From: an uncultured Pirellulaceae bacterium
Lineage (GTDB): Bacteria; Planctomycetota; Planctomycetia; Pirellulales; Pirellulaceae
Direction of reading: 5' to 3'
Length of the DNA stretch: 54,817 nt
Assembly (NCBI GenBank): GCA_937921995.1
Contig: CAKZVF010000099.1
Coordinates: 1-54,817 of the forward strand
This document shows positions 34,761-43,639 of the stretch, one piece after another; within the stretch, counting starts at the first letter, position 1; every line of letters starts with the position of its first letter. The notes beneath the pieces were generated by a model. The model did no database searches and was not told the origin of the DNA. It saw only the letters and a list, made by a program, of their open reading frames with translations. The position numbers and the translations under genes are program-made.

Positions 34761-34858
34761 AATTTCTAATTTCTAATTTCTAATTTCTAATTTCTAATTT
34801 CTAATTTCTAATTTCTAATTTCTAATTTCTAATTTCTAATTTCCGATTTCCGATTTCC
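34761..34858. repeat. Heptanucleotide tandem repeat (14 units)
   Basis: Eleven perfect copies of AATTTCT (34761-34837) are followed by three variant copies (AATTTCC, GATTTCC, GATTTCC) to 34858. On the minus strand, in which the neighbouring genes are transcribed, it reads as AGAAATT repeats ending 17 bp before the ATG of the cytochrome/WD40 gene. Its 98 bp span most of the gap between that gene and the upstream DUF1549/DUF1553 gene. It is non-coding and AT-rich. Confidence 0.95.
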
Positions 34859-34911
34859 GAAATTCAAAATTCAAAATCCGAAATCAATTCCTTTAAGTGA
34901 AAACTGCTCTC

Positions 34912-37452
34912 TTAATGGTTAAACATGAACTCGCTGGAATTGAGCAACGCCCAAAACAAGTCCTCCAACGCCTGTTGCTCAGCGGCCTCAACATTCGCTT
35001 TCTTCTTTGGATCTTTTTTGGGGTCTTTTTCGGAATCTTTCTCAGACGCAATCTCGGCTGTATCTAACGCAGCCAGCACCGATTCCAGCTCCTTCTCCGT
35101 CGGCGTTCGCGCCAGCGTTCTCAAATACAGCCGTTCGATGATCTCCGTTTTCTTCATCCCGTCTTTGTGCCAATCCCGAATCAATTTGCCGGCCTTAATC
35201 TTATTGTGGACCGTATCGCCGTTGAGCAAATGTAACGCCTGAGATAGGTTCGGTTCCTGTTTGACTTCACAAGAACAGGCTGATTCGCGCGTGCTACGAC
35301 CGAAGGTTTTGAGGAAGTAGTTGGTCGTATTCCCATCGGCGATCTGCGTCGCGCGGGCTCCTTTTTCCAGGCCAAGGAACTTGTTCGTGGTACCGGTGAC
35401 CTGAGCAAGCACGTCCAGCAACACTTCAGCTCGCATCCTTCGCAGCGACGCGTGCGAGAAATTGGTCAGGTCGGTTTCGTTTGAGTCATTCGCTTGCGTG
35501 CTCAACTGGTAAGTCCGCGAATTGCAGATCTGCCGCACCAAATCTTTGAGATTAAAATTGGACTTCACCAAAGCCTGCCCCAACGCATCCCATAACGCGC
35601 TGTTAACCGGCGGGTTACTAATCCGAACATCGTCCACTTCATCGACGATACCGCGGCCAAAGAAATGAGCCCACACAATGTTCGTGACGTTCTTGGCGAA
35701 ATAAGGATTCTCCGGATCAGCGATCCAATTCGCCAACACGATGCGTCGGTCTTTGCCTTTGACATCCGGCGAATCGCCGCCAAGATACTTTGGCATCATG
35801 ACCGCGCCGGTCACCGGATGCTTGGTTTCCTTTCCACCGCCTTGAGAAACGATCATTTCTCTTGGGTCAGCGGTCGGTTTGACTCGCACCTTGGCAAAGA
35901 ACGAAGCGAAAGAGTAATAGTCCTCCATCGTCCAACGATCAAAAGGATGGTTGTGGCACTGTGCACATTGAATCCGCATGCCCAGAAAAACCTGAGCCAC
36001 ATTTTCGGCGGTCTTTAATTGGTCGCGGTCCACTTCGTAAAAGTTGGTCGGTGGATTGTCGAACGTGCTGCCAGTGGCGCTCATTAAGTCAACAACGATC
36101 TGGTTCAAAGGTGTTTCGTCGTAGAACTTTTCACGCAACCATTGGAAGTAAAGAAACGCTCCTTTGGGGGCAAGCGTTTTATTAGTCGATCGGACTTGCA
36201 ATAGTTCCGCCCACTTCATCACCCACAGATCCAAAAACGCGTCTTGTTCAAGCAAACGGTCAATTAACGCCGCCCGTTTTTCCGGATTTTTGTCCGCGAC
36301 GAACGCGCGAACTTCCTCCACAGTCGGTAGTTGCCCGCAAATATCAATACTCACGCGTCGAATGAACTGGTCGTCACTGCACAGCTGCGAAGGATAAATC
36401 CGCAGTTTCTTCAGTTTTGCATTGACGTGTGTATCAATGAAGTTGTTCTCGGGATAGTTATCGTCGCGACTCTCAAACTTCAAATCATGGGGCAGGGTGA
36501 TGAATTCCGAACCCACGGTGTGGGTGTCAAAACGCGCCATCACAAACGCTTCACCGCGCTGACCGCCGGTAACGACGCCTTCTTGCGAAACGGCAGCGGT
36601 GTCGGTGTTGGTCGTCGAAAAGAAAGCCAAATGCGTCACGTCACGCGTCGTGCCATCCGAATAGTGCGCCGTGACGTTCAGCTGCTGTTTGGTGCCTTGC
36701 CCATTCAAAAGTCCGTCTTGGGGCAGGAGTTCAATCGAAGTGACCGTCGCGACTTCATCACCGTCGAAACGTGCGCCTTCTTCTAACCAGCGTTTCAACA
36801 CGCCGTAATATTCAGAGTCCACATCAAAAAGTTTGCCGCCAGAATGAGCAACGCGATTGGTCGCTTTATTCGTCAGCAAACAATCATCGGGCAACGCGAC
36901 GTCAATCCGCCGGCCTAGCATTTCGCGGGTGAGCCGAAAATGATCTCCTTTGGCATCATACCCAAACAGCGACAGCCGAAACCCGTCCTTACCGCGGGCG
37001 GCGCCGTGGCAGCTACCGGCGTTGCATCCGGTTTTAGAAAACACAGGCATCACGTCCAACTGGAAACTCAGCGCATCATCGGTTTGACTGTTGGCGACGG
37101 TAATCGGGATCACTTTAGTGAAATTTTTATAGGTCACCGTCAGATTCGTTTTGCCGTCGGCGTTGGGAAAGACCCGTCCATTATCAAGCCGTGCGATGCC
37201 TTCATCAGCAACCTTCAGCCCCAGATGTTCGGTAACTCCGGCTGTGATGCCGTCGGCAAAGACCGATTGCGCGATGATTTTGTGACTATCGCGTGCTCCT
37301 TTGAGCGCGATCGTTTGAGGGTAGATCCGCAAATCAATCGGTTCGGCCATCGACTGCGCGGAAGCAGTCGGGACGCGGTGGACCAACGGAATCAACAGCG
37401 CGACACAAAACGACGCGGCCACAATCTGGCGAATCAACGAAAGGAAATTCAT
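34912..37452 (-). CDS. DUF1549/DUF1553 secreted protein with heme-like Cys motifs
   Basis: An 846-aa exported protein (signal peptide ~1-33). In order: a beta domain; a cysteine segment CNAGSCHGAARGKDGF with LSLFGYDAKGD; a Big2-like domain around residues 230-310; DUF1549 (RRVSIDICGQLPTVEEVRAF, MKWAELLQVRS), containing a CAQCHNHPFDRW CxxCH site; and DUF1553 (IVWAHFFGRGIVDEVDDVR, RMRAEVLLDVLAQVTG). This architecture is diagnostic of planctomycetes and allied phyla; the biochemical role is uncharacterised. It starts inside the preceding PPC-protein gene with an ATGA overlap. Confidence 0.92.
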   Translation of the reverse strand: MNFLSLIRQIVAASFCVALLIPLVHRVPTASAQSMAEPIDLRIYPQTIALKGARDSHKIIAQSVFADGITAGVTEHLGLKVADEGIARLDNGRVFPNADGKTNLTVTYKNFTKVIPITVANSQTDDALSFQLDVMPVFSKTGCNAGSCHGAARGKDGFRLSLFGYDAKGDHFRLTREMLGRRIDVALPDDCLLTNKATNRVAHSGGKLFDVDSEYYGVLKRWLEEGARFDGDEVATVTSIELLPQDGLLNGQGTKQQLNVTAHYSDGTTRDVTHLAFFSTTNTDTAAVSQEGVVTGGQRGEAFVMARFDTHTVGSEFITLPHDLKFESRDDNYPENNFIDTHVNAKLKKLRIYPSQLCSDDQFIRRVSIDICGQLPTVEEVRAFVADKNPEKRAALIDRLLEQDAFLDLWVMKWAELLQVRSTNKTLAPKGAFLYFQWLREKFYDETPLNQIVVDLMSATGSTFDNPPTNFYEVDRDQLKTAENVAQVFLGMRIQCAQCHNHPFDRWTMEDYYSFASFFAKVRVKPTADPREMIVSQGGGKETKHPVTGAVMMPKYLGGDSPDVKGKDRRIVLANWIADPENPYFAKNVTNIVWAHFFGRGIVDEVDDVRISNPPVNSALWDALGQALVKSNFNLKDLVRQICNSRTYQLSTQANDSNETDLTNFSHASLRRMRAEVLLDVLAQVTGTTNKFLGLEKGARATQIADGNTTNYFLKTFGRSTRESACSCEVKQEPNLSQALHLLNGDTVHNKIKAGKLIRDWHKDGMKKTEIIERLYLRTLARTPTEKELESVLAALDTAEIASEKDSEKDPKKDPKKKANVEAAEQQALEDLFWALLNSSEFMFNH

Positions 37453-39878
37453 TTTGTCTCCTTCTTCATCGCGATGGCGGGCTTCTGTTTTAAAGGTTGG
37501 TTGATTTGCAGAGTAACCTTCCCCGCTCGAGCAACACTTACGCCCTCCCCAACAGGAATTTCCACTTCGACGAAGATTGAGTTGTGTTTACCAAATGGAG
37601 TTTGGTCATCGGTCTTCAATTCGAATTCGATCGTTTCGGCTGATTTATCAAACGTCGCCGGCCCTTTGACAGTCACATGAGGCGGCAGGCTTTTCAAAAC
37701 CGCCGTCGCATTGCCGGCAAACTCTCGCAGCTGTTCAATTTCACAAACCACTTTCACCGTTTCGTTGCGAACGCCTACAGTGCGTTTTGATTCCATTGCA
37801 ACAAAAGGTTCTTCGACGCTGACCGTTTCCAGTTGGGACGCCGACCACGCGGGCCCCGCAACATTCGCAGTGGCGATGACGTAGAACGGCCACTTGCCCA
37901 ACTGCGCTCCCTTGTTCGCGTTGATCGGATATTCGATCTCAGTTTGATCTTCCTTCATTTCGATTTGATAGGTCGTGCCGACGCCGACGGGACGGTAAGG
38001 GAACTGCAATCGAATCTTTTGCTTAAATCCTTCGTCGCGATGCGCAATCACTTTTACTTTCGCCGACCCGTTGCGGACCAAGGGCGCTTTCAAGGGCTCG
38101 ACGGTAATCTTAAACGGCAGCTTCTCAATCACACCGACGGCCAGTTTATCGACGACGGTGGGATGGTAGACGAAATTGTTGGGATTCCCGCGCGAATCGA
38201 GCGACGTCACGGTGAAGTCGGTGTCGAAGACGGGGCCGGGCGGCTTCGCCTTTTCTTCTTTGGTCTTCTTCGCATCTTCGCCGTCTTTTGGCGGAACCTT
38301 ATCAGTTTTTGCTTTCGCTCGCACAACGACCTTTGATAACTCAATCGGCGCGTCTTCGGTCGCCTCAAACACAACCGGCATCTCTTTGGCGTTCTTATTC
38401 AGAGGCAGCACCGTTGCGGTGACGCCCTTTGGCAGCCCGTCAAACTCAAGTTCAACGTCCGACGCGAAGTGTTCTTTCTTGGCCGTCAGCACCGCCGCGA
38501 ATCGCCCGCCTTGGGGAATCGCCATCGCCATGCGGCGCTGAGTAAAACGATCGTTGCGTTTGACGGTCAGTTCAAGCCGAGGTTTGATCGGGGCGATTTC
38601 GATGCGGTAGATCATGTCGACGCCACCGCGATTGAAATAGTCGATCAAGCGCAGGTAGTAAGTCCCATCGGTCGGCGGATCGAAGACGACGAACGAGTCC
38701 GGCCGGACGGTCGCATCGTCGCTGGCGATTAAAGATTTATTCTTTTCGTTGAAGATCGTTACGATTGGATCCAGCGGAGAACCAATTCGTTTGGCGAACA
38801 CGTCCACCGCCAATTTACGGTTCTTCTGCGCGGTGAATTTATAGAAGTGGTGTTTTTGACCTGTTAAGAACCGGCCGTTGATGGCGATTGGCGTTTTGAT
38901 TTCGAGCGCGTCTTTGAGCGAAAAATTCTGCTTGTCATCGGGACGATTGAAGTTCTCAAATTCGGAGACGCGCAATGGCAGCGCCGAGGGACCGTCGCCG
39001 AAAACTTCGGCCGACCCTGCCAAGTCGGGCAATTGGAATTCAGCCGCTTCCCTTTCAACCACCGATTGCAACCCGGGTGTTGGGCGTTCGAATAGTTTGG
39101 AGGTCAGCTTCTGGCCCGATTTCCCGCCCGGTGGAAACATCACGTGCGGACGATCAAAATCTCCGATGTGAAGACGATAACGCGCATTGCCATTGGCGTT
39201 AAACGCCGCATCGCGGATCATCACAAAATAATCACCATCAGCCGGAGCAATGATCGTTAGAAATCCGTCTTGGCTGAACAATTCGGTATCGTCGCAAACA
39301 GCAATCTCGTTTTGCTGCGAGTCGTAAACCGCGATCAAGGAATCGAAGAAAGTCCCCAATCTGACCGCCTCGACCTCGACCGACATCCGCTGCCCTGCCT
39401 TCAATGACAAAACGAAGTAGTCAACATCTTCGCGCACGACTTGCCCCGCGACGGTGTGGTCGAGGTTAATCTTTTGTGCCGTTGTGAAATCGTTGTTCGG
39501 TTCTTTTTCTTTGACGGCAGGAAAGGGTCCGACGAAGACGGAACGGAAATCGGAAATTCCTTTGCCGCCATGCACCTGCAAAATGTGTTCGCCCAATCGA
39601 CAATCAGATGCGACCTCGACGACGACCTCTAATTTCTTGTTGTTGACGACCTTGAGCGACTTTGTCGTAATCCCTTTGTCGTAGAAGAAAACCTTTTGCG
39701 CATCGTCCAATCGGTTGCCGCCCAGCGTCAGCGTGTGTTCCTTACCGCGTTCGATCCCGCGCGGATAGACCGATTGAAGTTCGGGAGTTGAGCCTGCGAA
39801 AGTCAATGCTGCAACCGACCATAGCAACGCCACGCCTATCAGCAGACGCGCGCCTAATTTTGGAAGGGGATGTTGCAT
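37449..39878 (-). CDS. Secreted protein with two pre-peptidase C-terminal (PPC) domains
   Basis: An 809-aa exported protein; ATG 39878 places the signal peptide (LLIGVALLWSVAALTFA) at the N-terminus, while the frame runs open to 40001. An IPT/TIG-like beta domain comes first (residues ~30-120), followed by two PPC-type beta domains: one around DYFVLSLKAGQRMSVEVEAV through DGDYFVMIRDA, and one around HHFYKFTAQKNRKLAVDVF through DGTYYLRLIDY. The C-terminal half is further beta-sandwich sequence. PPC domains usually assist secretion or binding. It overlaps the DUF1549/DUF1553 gene by 4 bp, and the DUF1501 gene lies 88 bp upstream. Confidence 0.85.
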   Translation of the reverse strand: MQHPLPKLGARLLIGVALLWSVAALTFAGSTPELQSVYPRGIERGKEHTLTLGGNRLDDAQKVFFYDKGITTKSLKVVNNKKLEVVVEVASDCRLGEHILQVHGGKGISDFRSVFVGPFPAVKEKEPNNDFTTAQKINLDHTVAGQVVREDVDYFVLSLKAGQRMSVEVEAVRLGTFFDSLIAVYDSQQNEIAVCDDTELFSQDGFLTIIAPADGDYFVMIRDAAFNANGNARYRLHIGDFDRPHVMFPPGGKSGQKLTSKLFERPTPGLQSVVEREAAEFQLPDLAGSAEVFGDGPSALPLRVSEFENFNRPDDKQNFSLKDALEIKTPIAINGRFLTGQKHHFYKFTAQKNRKLAVDVFAKRIGSPLDPIVTIFNEKNKSLIASDDATVRPDSFVVFDPPTDGTYYLRLIDYFNRGGVDMIYRIEIAPIKPRLELTVKRNDRFTQRRMAMAIPQGGRFAAVLTAKKEHFASDVELEFDGLPKGVTATVLPLNKNAKEMPVVFEATEDAPIELSKVVVRAKAKTDKVPPKDGEDAKKTKEEKAKPPGPVFDTDFTVTSLDSRGNPNNFVYHPTVVDKLAVGVIEKLPFKITVEPLKAPLVRNGSAKVKVIAHRDEGFKQKIRLQFPYRPVGVGTTYQIEMKEDQTEIEYPINANKGAQLGKWPFYVIATANVAGPAWSASQLETVSVEEPFVAMESKRTVGVRNETVKVVCEIEQLREFAGNATAVLKSLPPHVTVKGPATFDKSAETIEFELKTDDQTPFGKHNSIFVEVEIPVGEGVSVARAGKVTLQINQPLKQKPAIAMKKETK

Positions 39879-39966
39879 AGTTGGTTCGGATTGCGAAATT
39901 GATTCTTGAAGGCATGCAAAAGCGCTCGACTCGTAAAATCGAGTCGCGAAGCCGGATGGACGTTGG

Positions 39967-41277
39967 CTAAGCCAACAAATCCTTACGGACTTGACCGCCA
40001 TCGACGATCTCGACCGGACGGTTGCCGGGGGCCATCAGTTCTTTGTCGGCGTTGATTCCCAAGCACGCGTACATCGTCGTTGCCCAATCTTCGACGGTGA
40101 CCGGATTGTCGGCCGGTTCGCTGGCGGTCGCGTCGGAGCTCCCGTAAACTTGGCCGGCTTTAATTCCGCCGCCGGCCATCACGGTGCTGAAGACCTTTGC
40201 CCAGTGATCGCGGCCAGCGGTCGCATTAATTTTCGGCGAACGACCAAACTCAGAGGTCACGCACACCAAAGTCGATTCAAGCAAACCGCGGCTTTCGAGA
40301 TCGTTGATCAGCGTCGCGTAGGCTTTGTCAAAGTTGGGTACCATGCGTTTCATGCCTTGTTCGACATTGTCGTGGTGATCCCAGCCACCGTAGGTCATCG
40401 AAACGAACCGAACGCCGGATTCGACCAGACGACGGGCCAGCAACATTCGGGCTCCCGCTTCGTTGCGTCCGTATCTGTCGCGCAGTTTGGGGTCTTCTTT
40501 TTCGATGTCGAACGCTTCACGCGCTTGTTGAGAACTGATCAGACCATAGGCGCGGTTGTAGAACGTATCCACCGAATCAAGCGCGTCCGATTTTTCGCGT
40601 TGGCGGAAGTGATCATTGACGACATCCAACAGTTTCCGACGTTGTCCGAAACGATCACTGTTGACGCCGTCGGGCAATTGCAAGTCGCGCACTTTGAAAC
40701 CTGATTGCGCGGGGTCGGCACCAAGACTGAAACCTGAGAAGGATGAACTTAAGTATCCCGATCCAGCGAAGGTGTTGGGTTGGTTGGGAATCAGCACGTA
40801 GGGCGGCAAATTTTTGCGAGGACCAAACTCGTGCGAGACAACGCTGCCCATGCTGGGAAATTGAAGGGCAGGGGAGGGGCGATAGCCGGTAAACATGTTG
40901 TGCACGCCGCGCTCATGAGCCGCTTCGCCATGAGTCATCGATCGAATGATCGTCAGGCGGTCGGCGACCTTAGCGGTCTGCTTAAACAGCTCGCCGAACC
41001 GGACGCCCTTGAGCGCGGTGTCGATCGTGCCGAAAGGGCCTCGGTACTCCAGCGGCGCGAAGGGTTTGGGATCGAATGAATCTTGATGAGCCATCCCGCC
41101 GGGCAGGAAGATGAAGATGACCGATTTCGCGGTACCTTCTTTGCTTTCGTAGAACTTCTGTTTGGCTTGGGCGGTTCGAAGACGAAAGAAATCCGTCAGC
41201 GACAAACCGAGGCCGCCGATCGCGCCGACGGTTAGCAGGTTCCGACGGCTGAGGTGGTTATCTGGACACTTTTGCAT
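39967..41277 (-). CDS. DUF1501 protein (Tat-exported, sulfatase/alkaline-phosphatase fold)
   Basis: A 436-aa protein. ATG 41277 gives a twin-arginine signal (HLSRRNLLTVGAIGGLGLSL); the frame runs open to 41367. Core signatures are FLPGGMAHQDSFDPKP near the start of the mature protein, IRSMTHGEAAHERG, FVSMTYGGWDHHDN, VTSEFGRSPKI with a following GRDHW, and TVMAGGGIKAGQVYGSSD. DUF1501 proteins belong to the alkaline phosphatase superfamily; the acidic and His residues above are in metal-ligand-like positions, but the usual Ser/Thr nucleophile is not obvious. It is the first gene of the group with the PPC, DUF1549/1553 and cytochrome genes, which suggests one surface system. Confidence 0.9.
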   Translation of the reverse strand: MQKCPDNHLSRRNLLTVGAIGGLGLSLTDFFRLRTAQAKQKFYESKEGTAKSVIFIFLPGGMAHQDSFDPKPFAPLEYRGPFGTIDTALKGVRFGELFKQTAKVADRLTIIRSMTHGEAAHERGVHNMFTGYRPSPALQFPSMGSVVSHEFGPRKNLPPYVLIPNQPNTFAGSGYLSSSFSGFSLGADPAQSGFKVRDLQLPDGVNSDRFGQRRKLLDVVNDHFRQREKSDALDSVDTFYNRAYGLISSQQAREAFDIEKEDPKLRDRYGRNEAGARMLLARRLVESGVRFVSMTYGGWDHHDNVEQGMKRMVPNFDKAYATLINDLESRGLLESTLVCVTSEFGRSPKINATAGRDHWAKVFSTVMAGGGIKAGQVYGSSDATASEPADNPVTVEDWATTMYACLGINADKELMAPGNRPVEIVDGGQVRKDLLA

Positions 41278-41834
41278 GACTGATACCTTGGAAGTGATTC
41301 GCGTCGCATGGATGGGTCGGAAAGCCGTTATCTCGATTTCTCGATTGCTCGTTTTTCGGTTAGACAATTCGCCTCTGAAAACGGTTGCTTTCTATTAGCC
41401 TTAATCACACCCTGTTCGATTAAGTTCCGCTTATTAGTCTAATTTTCCCGCCGCATCAAAAACAGCGGTGGCGCGTGAAAGTAGAGGTTTGAAAGCGAAT
41501 ATGCCCACTATCAGCTAAAATTTAGCCCCGATTTCCCCCGATCTGGCTGCTTTTCTGTTGAAAATCCTGCGTTTAACCTTCTTCCAATCGCTTTCCTCCG
41601 ATCGTATCAGGCGCGTCCGGCAACCATAGGGCCGGTTCCCTCAGGCCAAGTCCAGCCTTTCGCCCATCCGATTTTGCCCAAGTTCCGGCCGGTGGGAACC
41701 GGCCCCACGCGCGGCCGTTGTCTTTAACGATTAGATAAACACTGACTGTCGTGCGCGTAGTTTGGGTTACAACCGTTAATCAGACCGATATTGAATGTGA
41801 CGGATTCTAATATTGCTTGAAAACGGATCATTCG
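41278..41834. other. Divergent intergenic region with an inverted repeat
   Basis: About 560 bp separating the DUF1501 gene (minus) from the acidic secreted protein (plus). No gene is supported. It contains a perfect 12-bp inverted repeat described separately (41629-41705). Confidence 0.4.
41629..41705. repeat. Inverted repeat element GGGCCGGTTCCC
   Basis: The arm at 41629-41640 is the perfect reverse complement of GGGAACCGGCCC at 41694-41705, separated by 53 bp. The right arm also lies in a local GC-rich palindrome (ccggccggtgggaaccggcc). It lies in a divergent region, so a terminator role is less natural than for the other palindromes. Confidence 0.7.
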
Positions 41835-43097
41835 ATGAAAACCAGTCCTTTAACGCACTTGGCAGCCCTATTTGTCTTTGGAGCCTGCGGCGTATTACTT
41901 CCCGGTGGAGAAGCTTCCGCCCAGATCCACACGAGTGAATACACGGCGCGGCCCCTACCTCCGCTTCCGACAAACGTTGTAGGTCAACCGGTTTTCAACG
42001 AATCAGCGTTCCCCGCCCAAACATTGGACTCGGCTATCGGCCATCGAAAGCCCAAAACGTTGTTCACGATCGCAGCTCCACCGGTGCCCAAGGACTACGA
42101 TGTTTCGGCGCGTATCGTGAGACCTGGCTCGGCAGAAGTGGGGCCCAATAAAGCTGCGGTGGGTACTGATCCGACCCCAACGGCCCAAACGGTCGAGCCC
42201 CAACCGGACGCACTTGTGAAATCATCGTCGTTTGGGGTGACGGTGCAGCCGCCGAAAAATATACTGCCTCCAACTGCCGTCAGCTTCGAGCGCGTCGCCG
42301 AATTGCCGCGGCCGTTGGATACACAAAACCAGAAAGCCCCCGAGGCATTTTTTGTGGCCGTGCAAAATTTGGGGTATGACGGCGACCTAGAACCGGTGCT
42401 GGATGCTCCTGTTTCAGATGCAGCCGCGCCGGAGATGGAGGCGGGGAAAATGCTCGAAAACGGGCCAAACGATAAAATTTCGATCGACCCTGATTCGTTT
42501 CAAGAATCGGAGGCGGAAGATTTCAAAAGCCTCAAAGACGATGACGCGGCCATCACCAATGGCGGTGACAGTGAAGAAACGGAAAAGACTTCCCCACAAC
42601 AGACCGATGATCTAGCCGACTTGGATCGAGAAGAAGACGAAGATGATGACGAAGAAAATGAAGAAGATGAAGATGAAGATGACCTCCAACCCGAAGCTCG
42701 GCAATTTGGGGTTTGGCCAAAGAAATCAATCCAAGAAGTGAACGTTGATGTGCGGGACTTCTACGGACAAGTCCCCGCCGACGAATCTGGAGCGCTGATC
42801 GCCAGCACTCAGCGCTATTACCGCAGCACGCCAAAGACAGAAAAAGTGTTTGCTTGGGCGGCACCAAAGATTCGCTACCAGCCGCTGTACTTTGAAGATG
42901 CACAGCTGGAGCGCTATGGGCAGACCAAAGGCCTAATCAAGCAACCGATCGTTTCGGGATTTAAGTTCTTTCGCGACGCCGCTCTGTTGCCGCTGAACGC
43001 ATCAATCGACTGTCCCGGCTCCTGCGACGGCCCGCTAGGATTCTGTCGACCGGGTTCGCCCTGTGGCAACAGCGGATGCACGAGTTGTCAGCGCTAA
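41835..43097 (+). CDS. Secreted acidic protein with Cys-rich C-terminus
   Basis: A 420-aa exported protein; ATG 41835 gives a signal peptide (residues ~1-29, ending EASAQ), and a TTG at 41817 would add six residues. The central part is low-complexity: residues ~195-290 are strongly acidic, with a Glu/Asp run near 270-286. The C-terminal ~110 residues look folded (FGVWPKKSIQEVNVDVRDFY, ETEKVFAWAAPK-like strands). The last ~28 residues hold six cysteines (CPGSC, GFC, SPC, SGCTSC). I do not recognise a family. The acidic stretch may bind cations at the cell surface. Confidence 0.72.
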   Translation: MKTSPLTHLAALFVFGACGVLLPGGEASAQIHTSEYTARPLPPLPTNVVGQPVFNESAFPAQTLDSAIGHRKPKTLFTIAAPPVPKDYDVSARIVRPGSAEVGPNKAAVGTDPTPTAQTVEPQPDALVKSSSFGVTVQPPKNILPPTAVSFERVAELPRPLDTQNQKAPEAFFVAVQNLGYDGDLEPVLDAPVSDAAAPEMEAGKMLENGPNDKISIDPDSFQESEAEDFKSLKDDDAAITNGGDSEETEKTSPQQTDDLADLDREEDEDDDEENEEDEDEDDLQPEARQFGVWPKKSIQEVNVDVRDFYGQVPADESGALIASTQRYYRSTPKTEKVFAWAAPKIRYQPLYFEDAQLERYGQTKGLIKQPIVSGFKFFRDAALLPLNASIDCPGSCDGPLGFCRPGSPCGNSGCTSCQR

Positions 43098-43135
43098 AAC
43101 ATGAGATCGAACCATGAAACGCGGTCCAAAGAGGG

Positions 43136-43170
43136 CGGGATAATATCCCGAGTAAGCCGAATTTCGGCTT
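43136..43170 (+). terminator. Adjacent small hairpins downstream of the acidic-protein gene
   Basis: Two perfect short palindromes follow the stop at 43097: cgggataatatcccg at 43136-43150 and aagccgaatttcggctt at 43154-43170. A third weaker inverted repeat (attcgg/ccgaat type) lies near 43183-43203. They could end transcription from the + strand and from the convergent tRNA gene. There is no U-run on the + strand. Confidence 0.45.
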
Positions 43171-43219
43171 GCCTGAAGATTAATTCGGAAATGAATTCCG
43201 ATTAGGTCGTCCAAAAAAA

Positions 43220-43292
<73 letters not shown>

Positions 43293-43639
43293 GAAACGGC
43301 TCTTTGGATCCGCTGATCCAAAATTAGGATCGGCAAATCGAAGAGCAGAGTTGTATCTTTCCCCAAAATTGCTGTCAACCGCTGATTGCATTATGCCCCG
43401 ATGCAATGCGGCGGCAGACTACCGCCTACCGTGATTTTGAAACGACAACTGTGAAATTTTTTCCAGCCGTTATGCCGCTATCGGTCTGCTGACTAAGTGT
43501 GGCATAGGCTTCTAGCCTGTGACTTTTAGTCTTCAAAGAAGACTAAGCGATACAGGGCATGTAAGCCCCACAGGCTGGAAGCCTATGCCACGACCGTACC
43601 GCGACTCAATCAACAAGCCCGCTATCGGAAAATTGCGTC
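43293..43639. other. Intergenic region between tRNA-Ala and the RHH-protein gene
   Basis: About 350 bp. It holds the tRNA promoter on the minus strand and the palindromic element at 43499-43591 (separate entry). No other gene is supported. Confidence 0.4.
43499..43591. repeat. Palindromic element with nested stem
   Basis: The 23-bp arms at 43499-43521 (GTGGCATAGGCTTCTAGCCTG and two more bases) and 43569-43591 are inverted copies with one mismatch, T against C, which would become a G-U pair in RNA. A second perfect inverted repeat (agtcttc aaa gaagact) lies inside the loop near 43528-43544. The 93-bp element lies 48 bp beyond the stop of the minus-strand RHH gene. It has the architecture of a MITE or a strong terminator. 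Confidence 0.8.
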
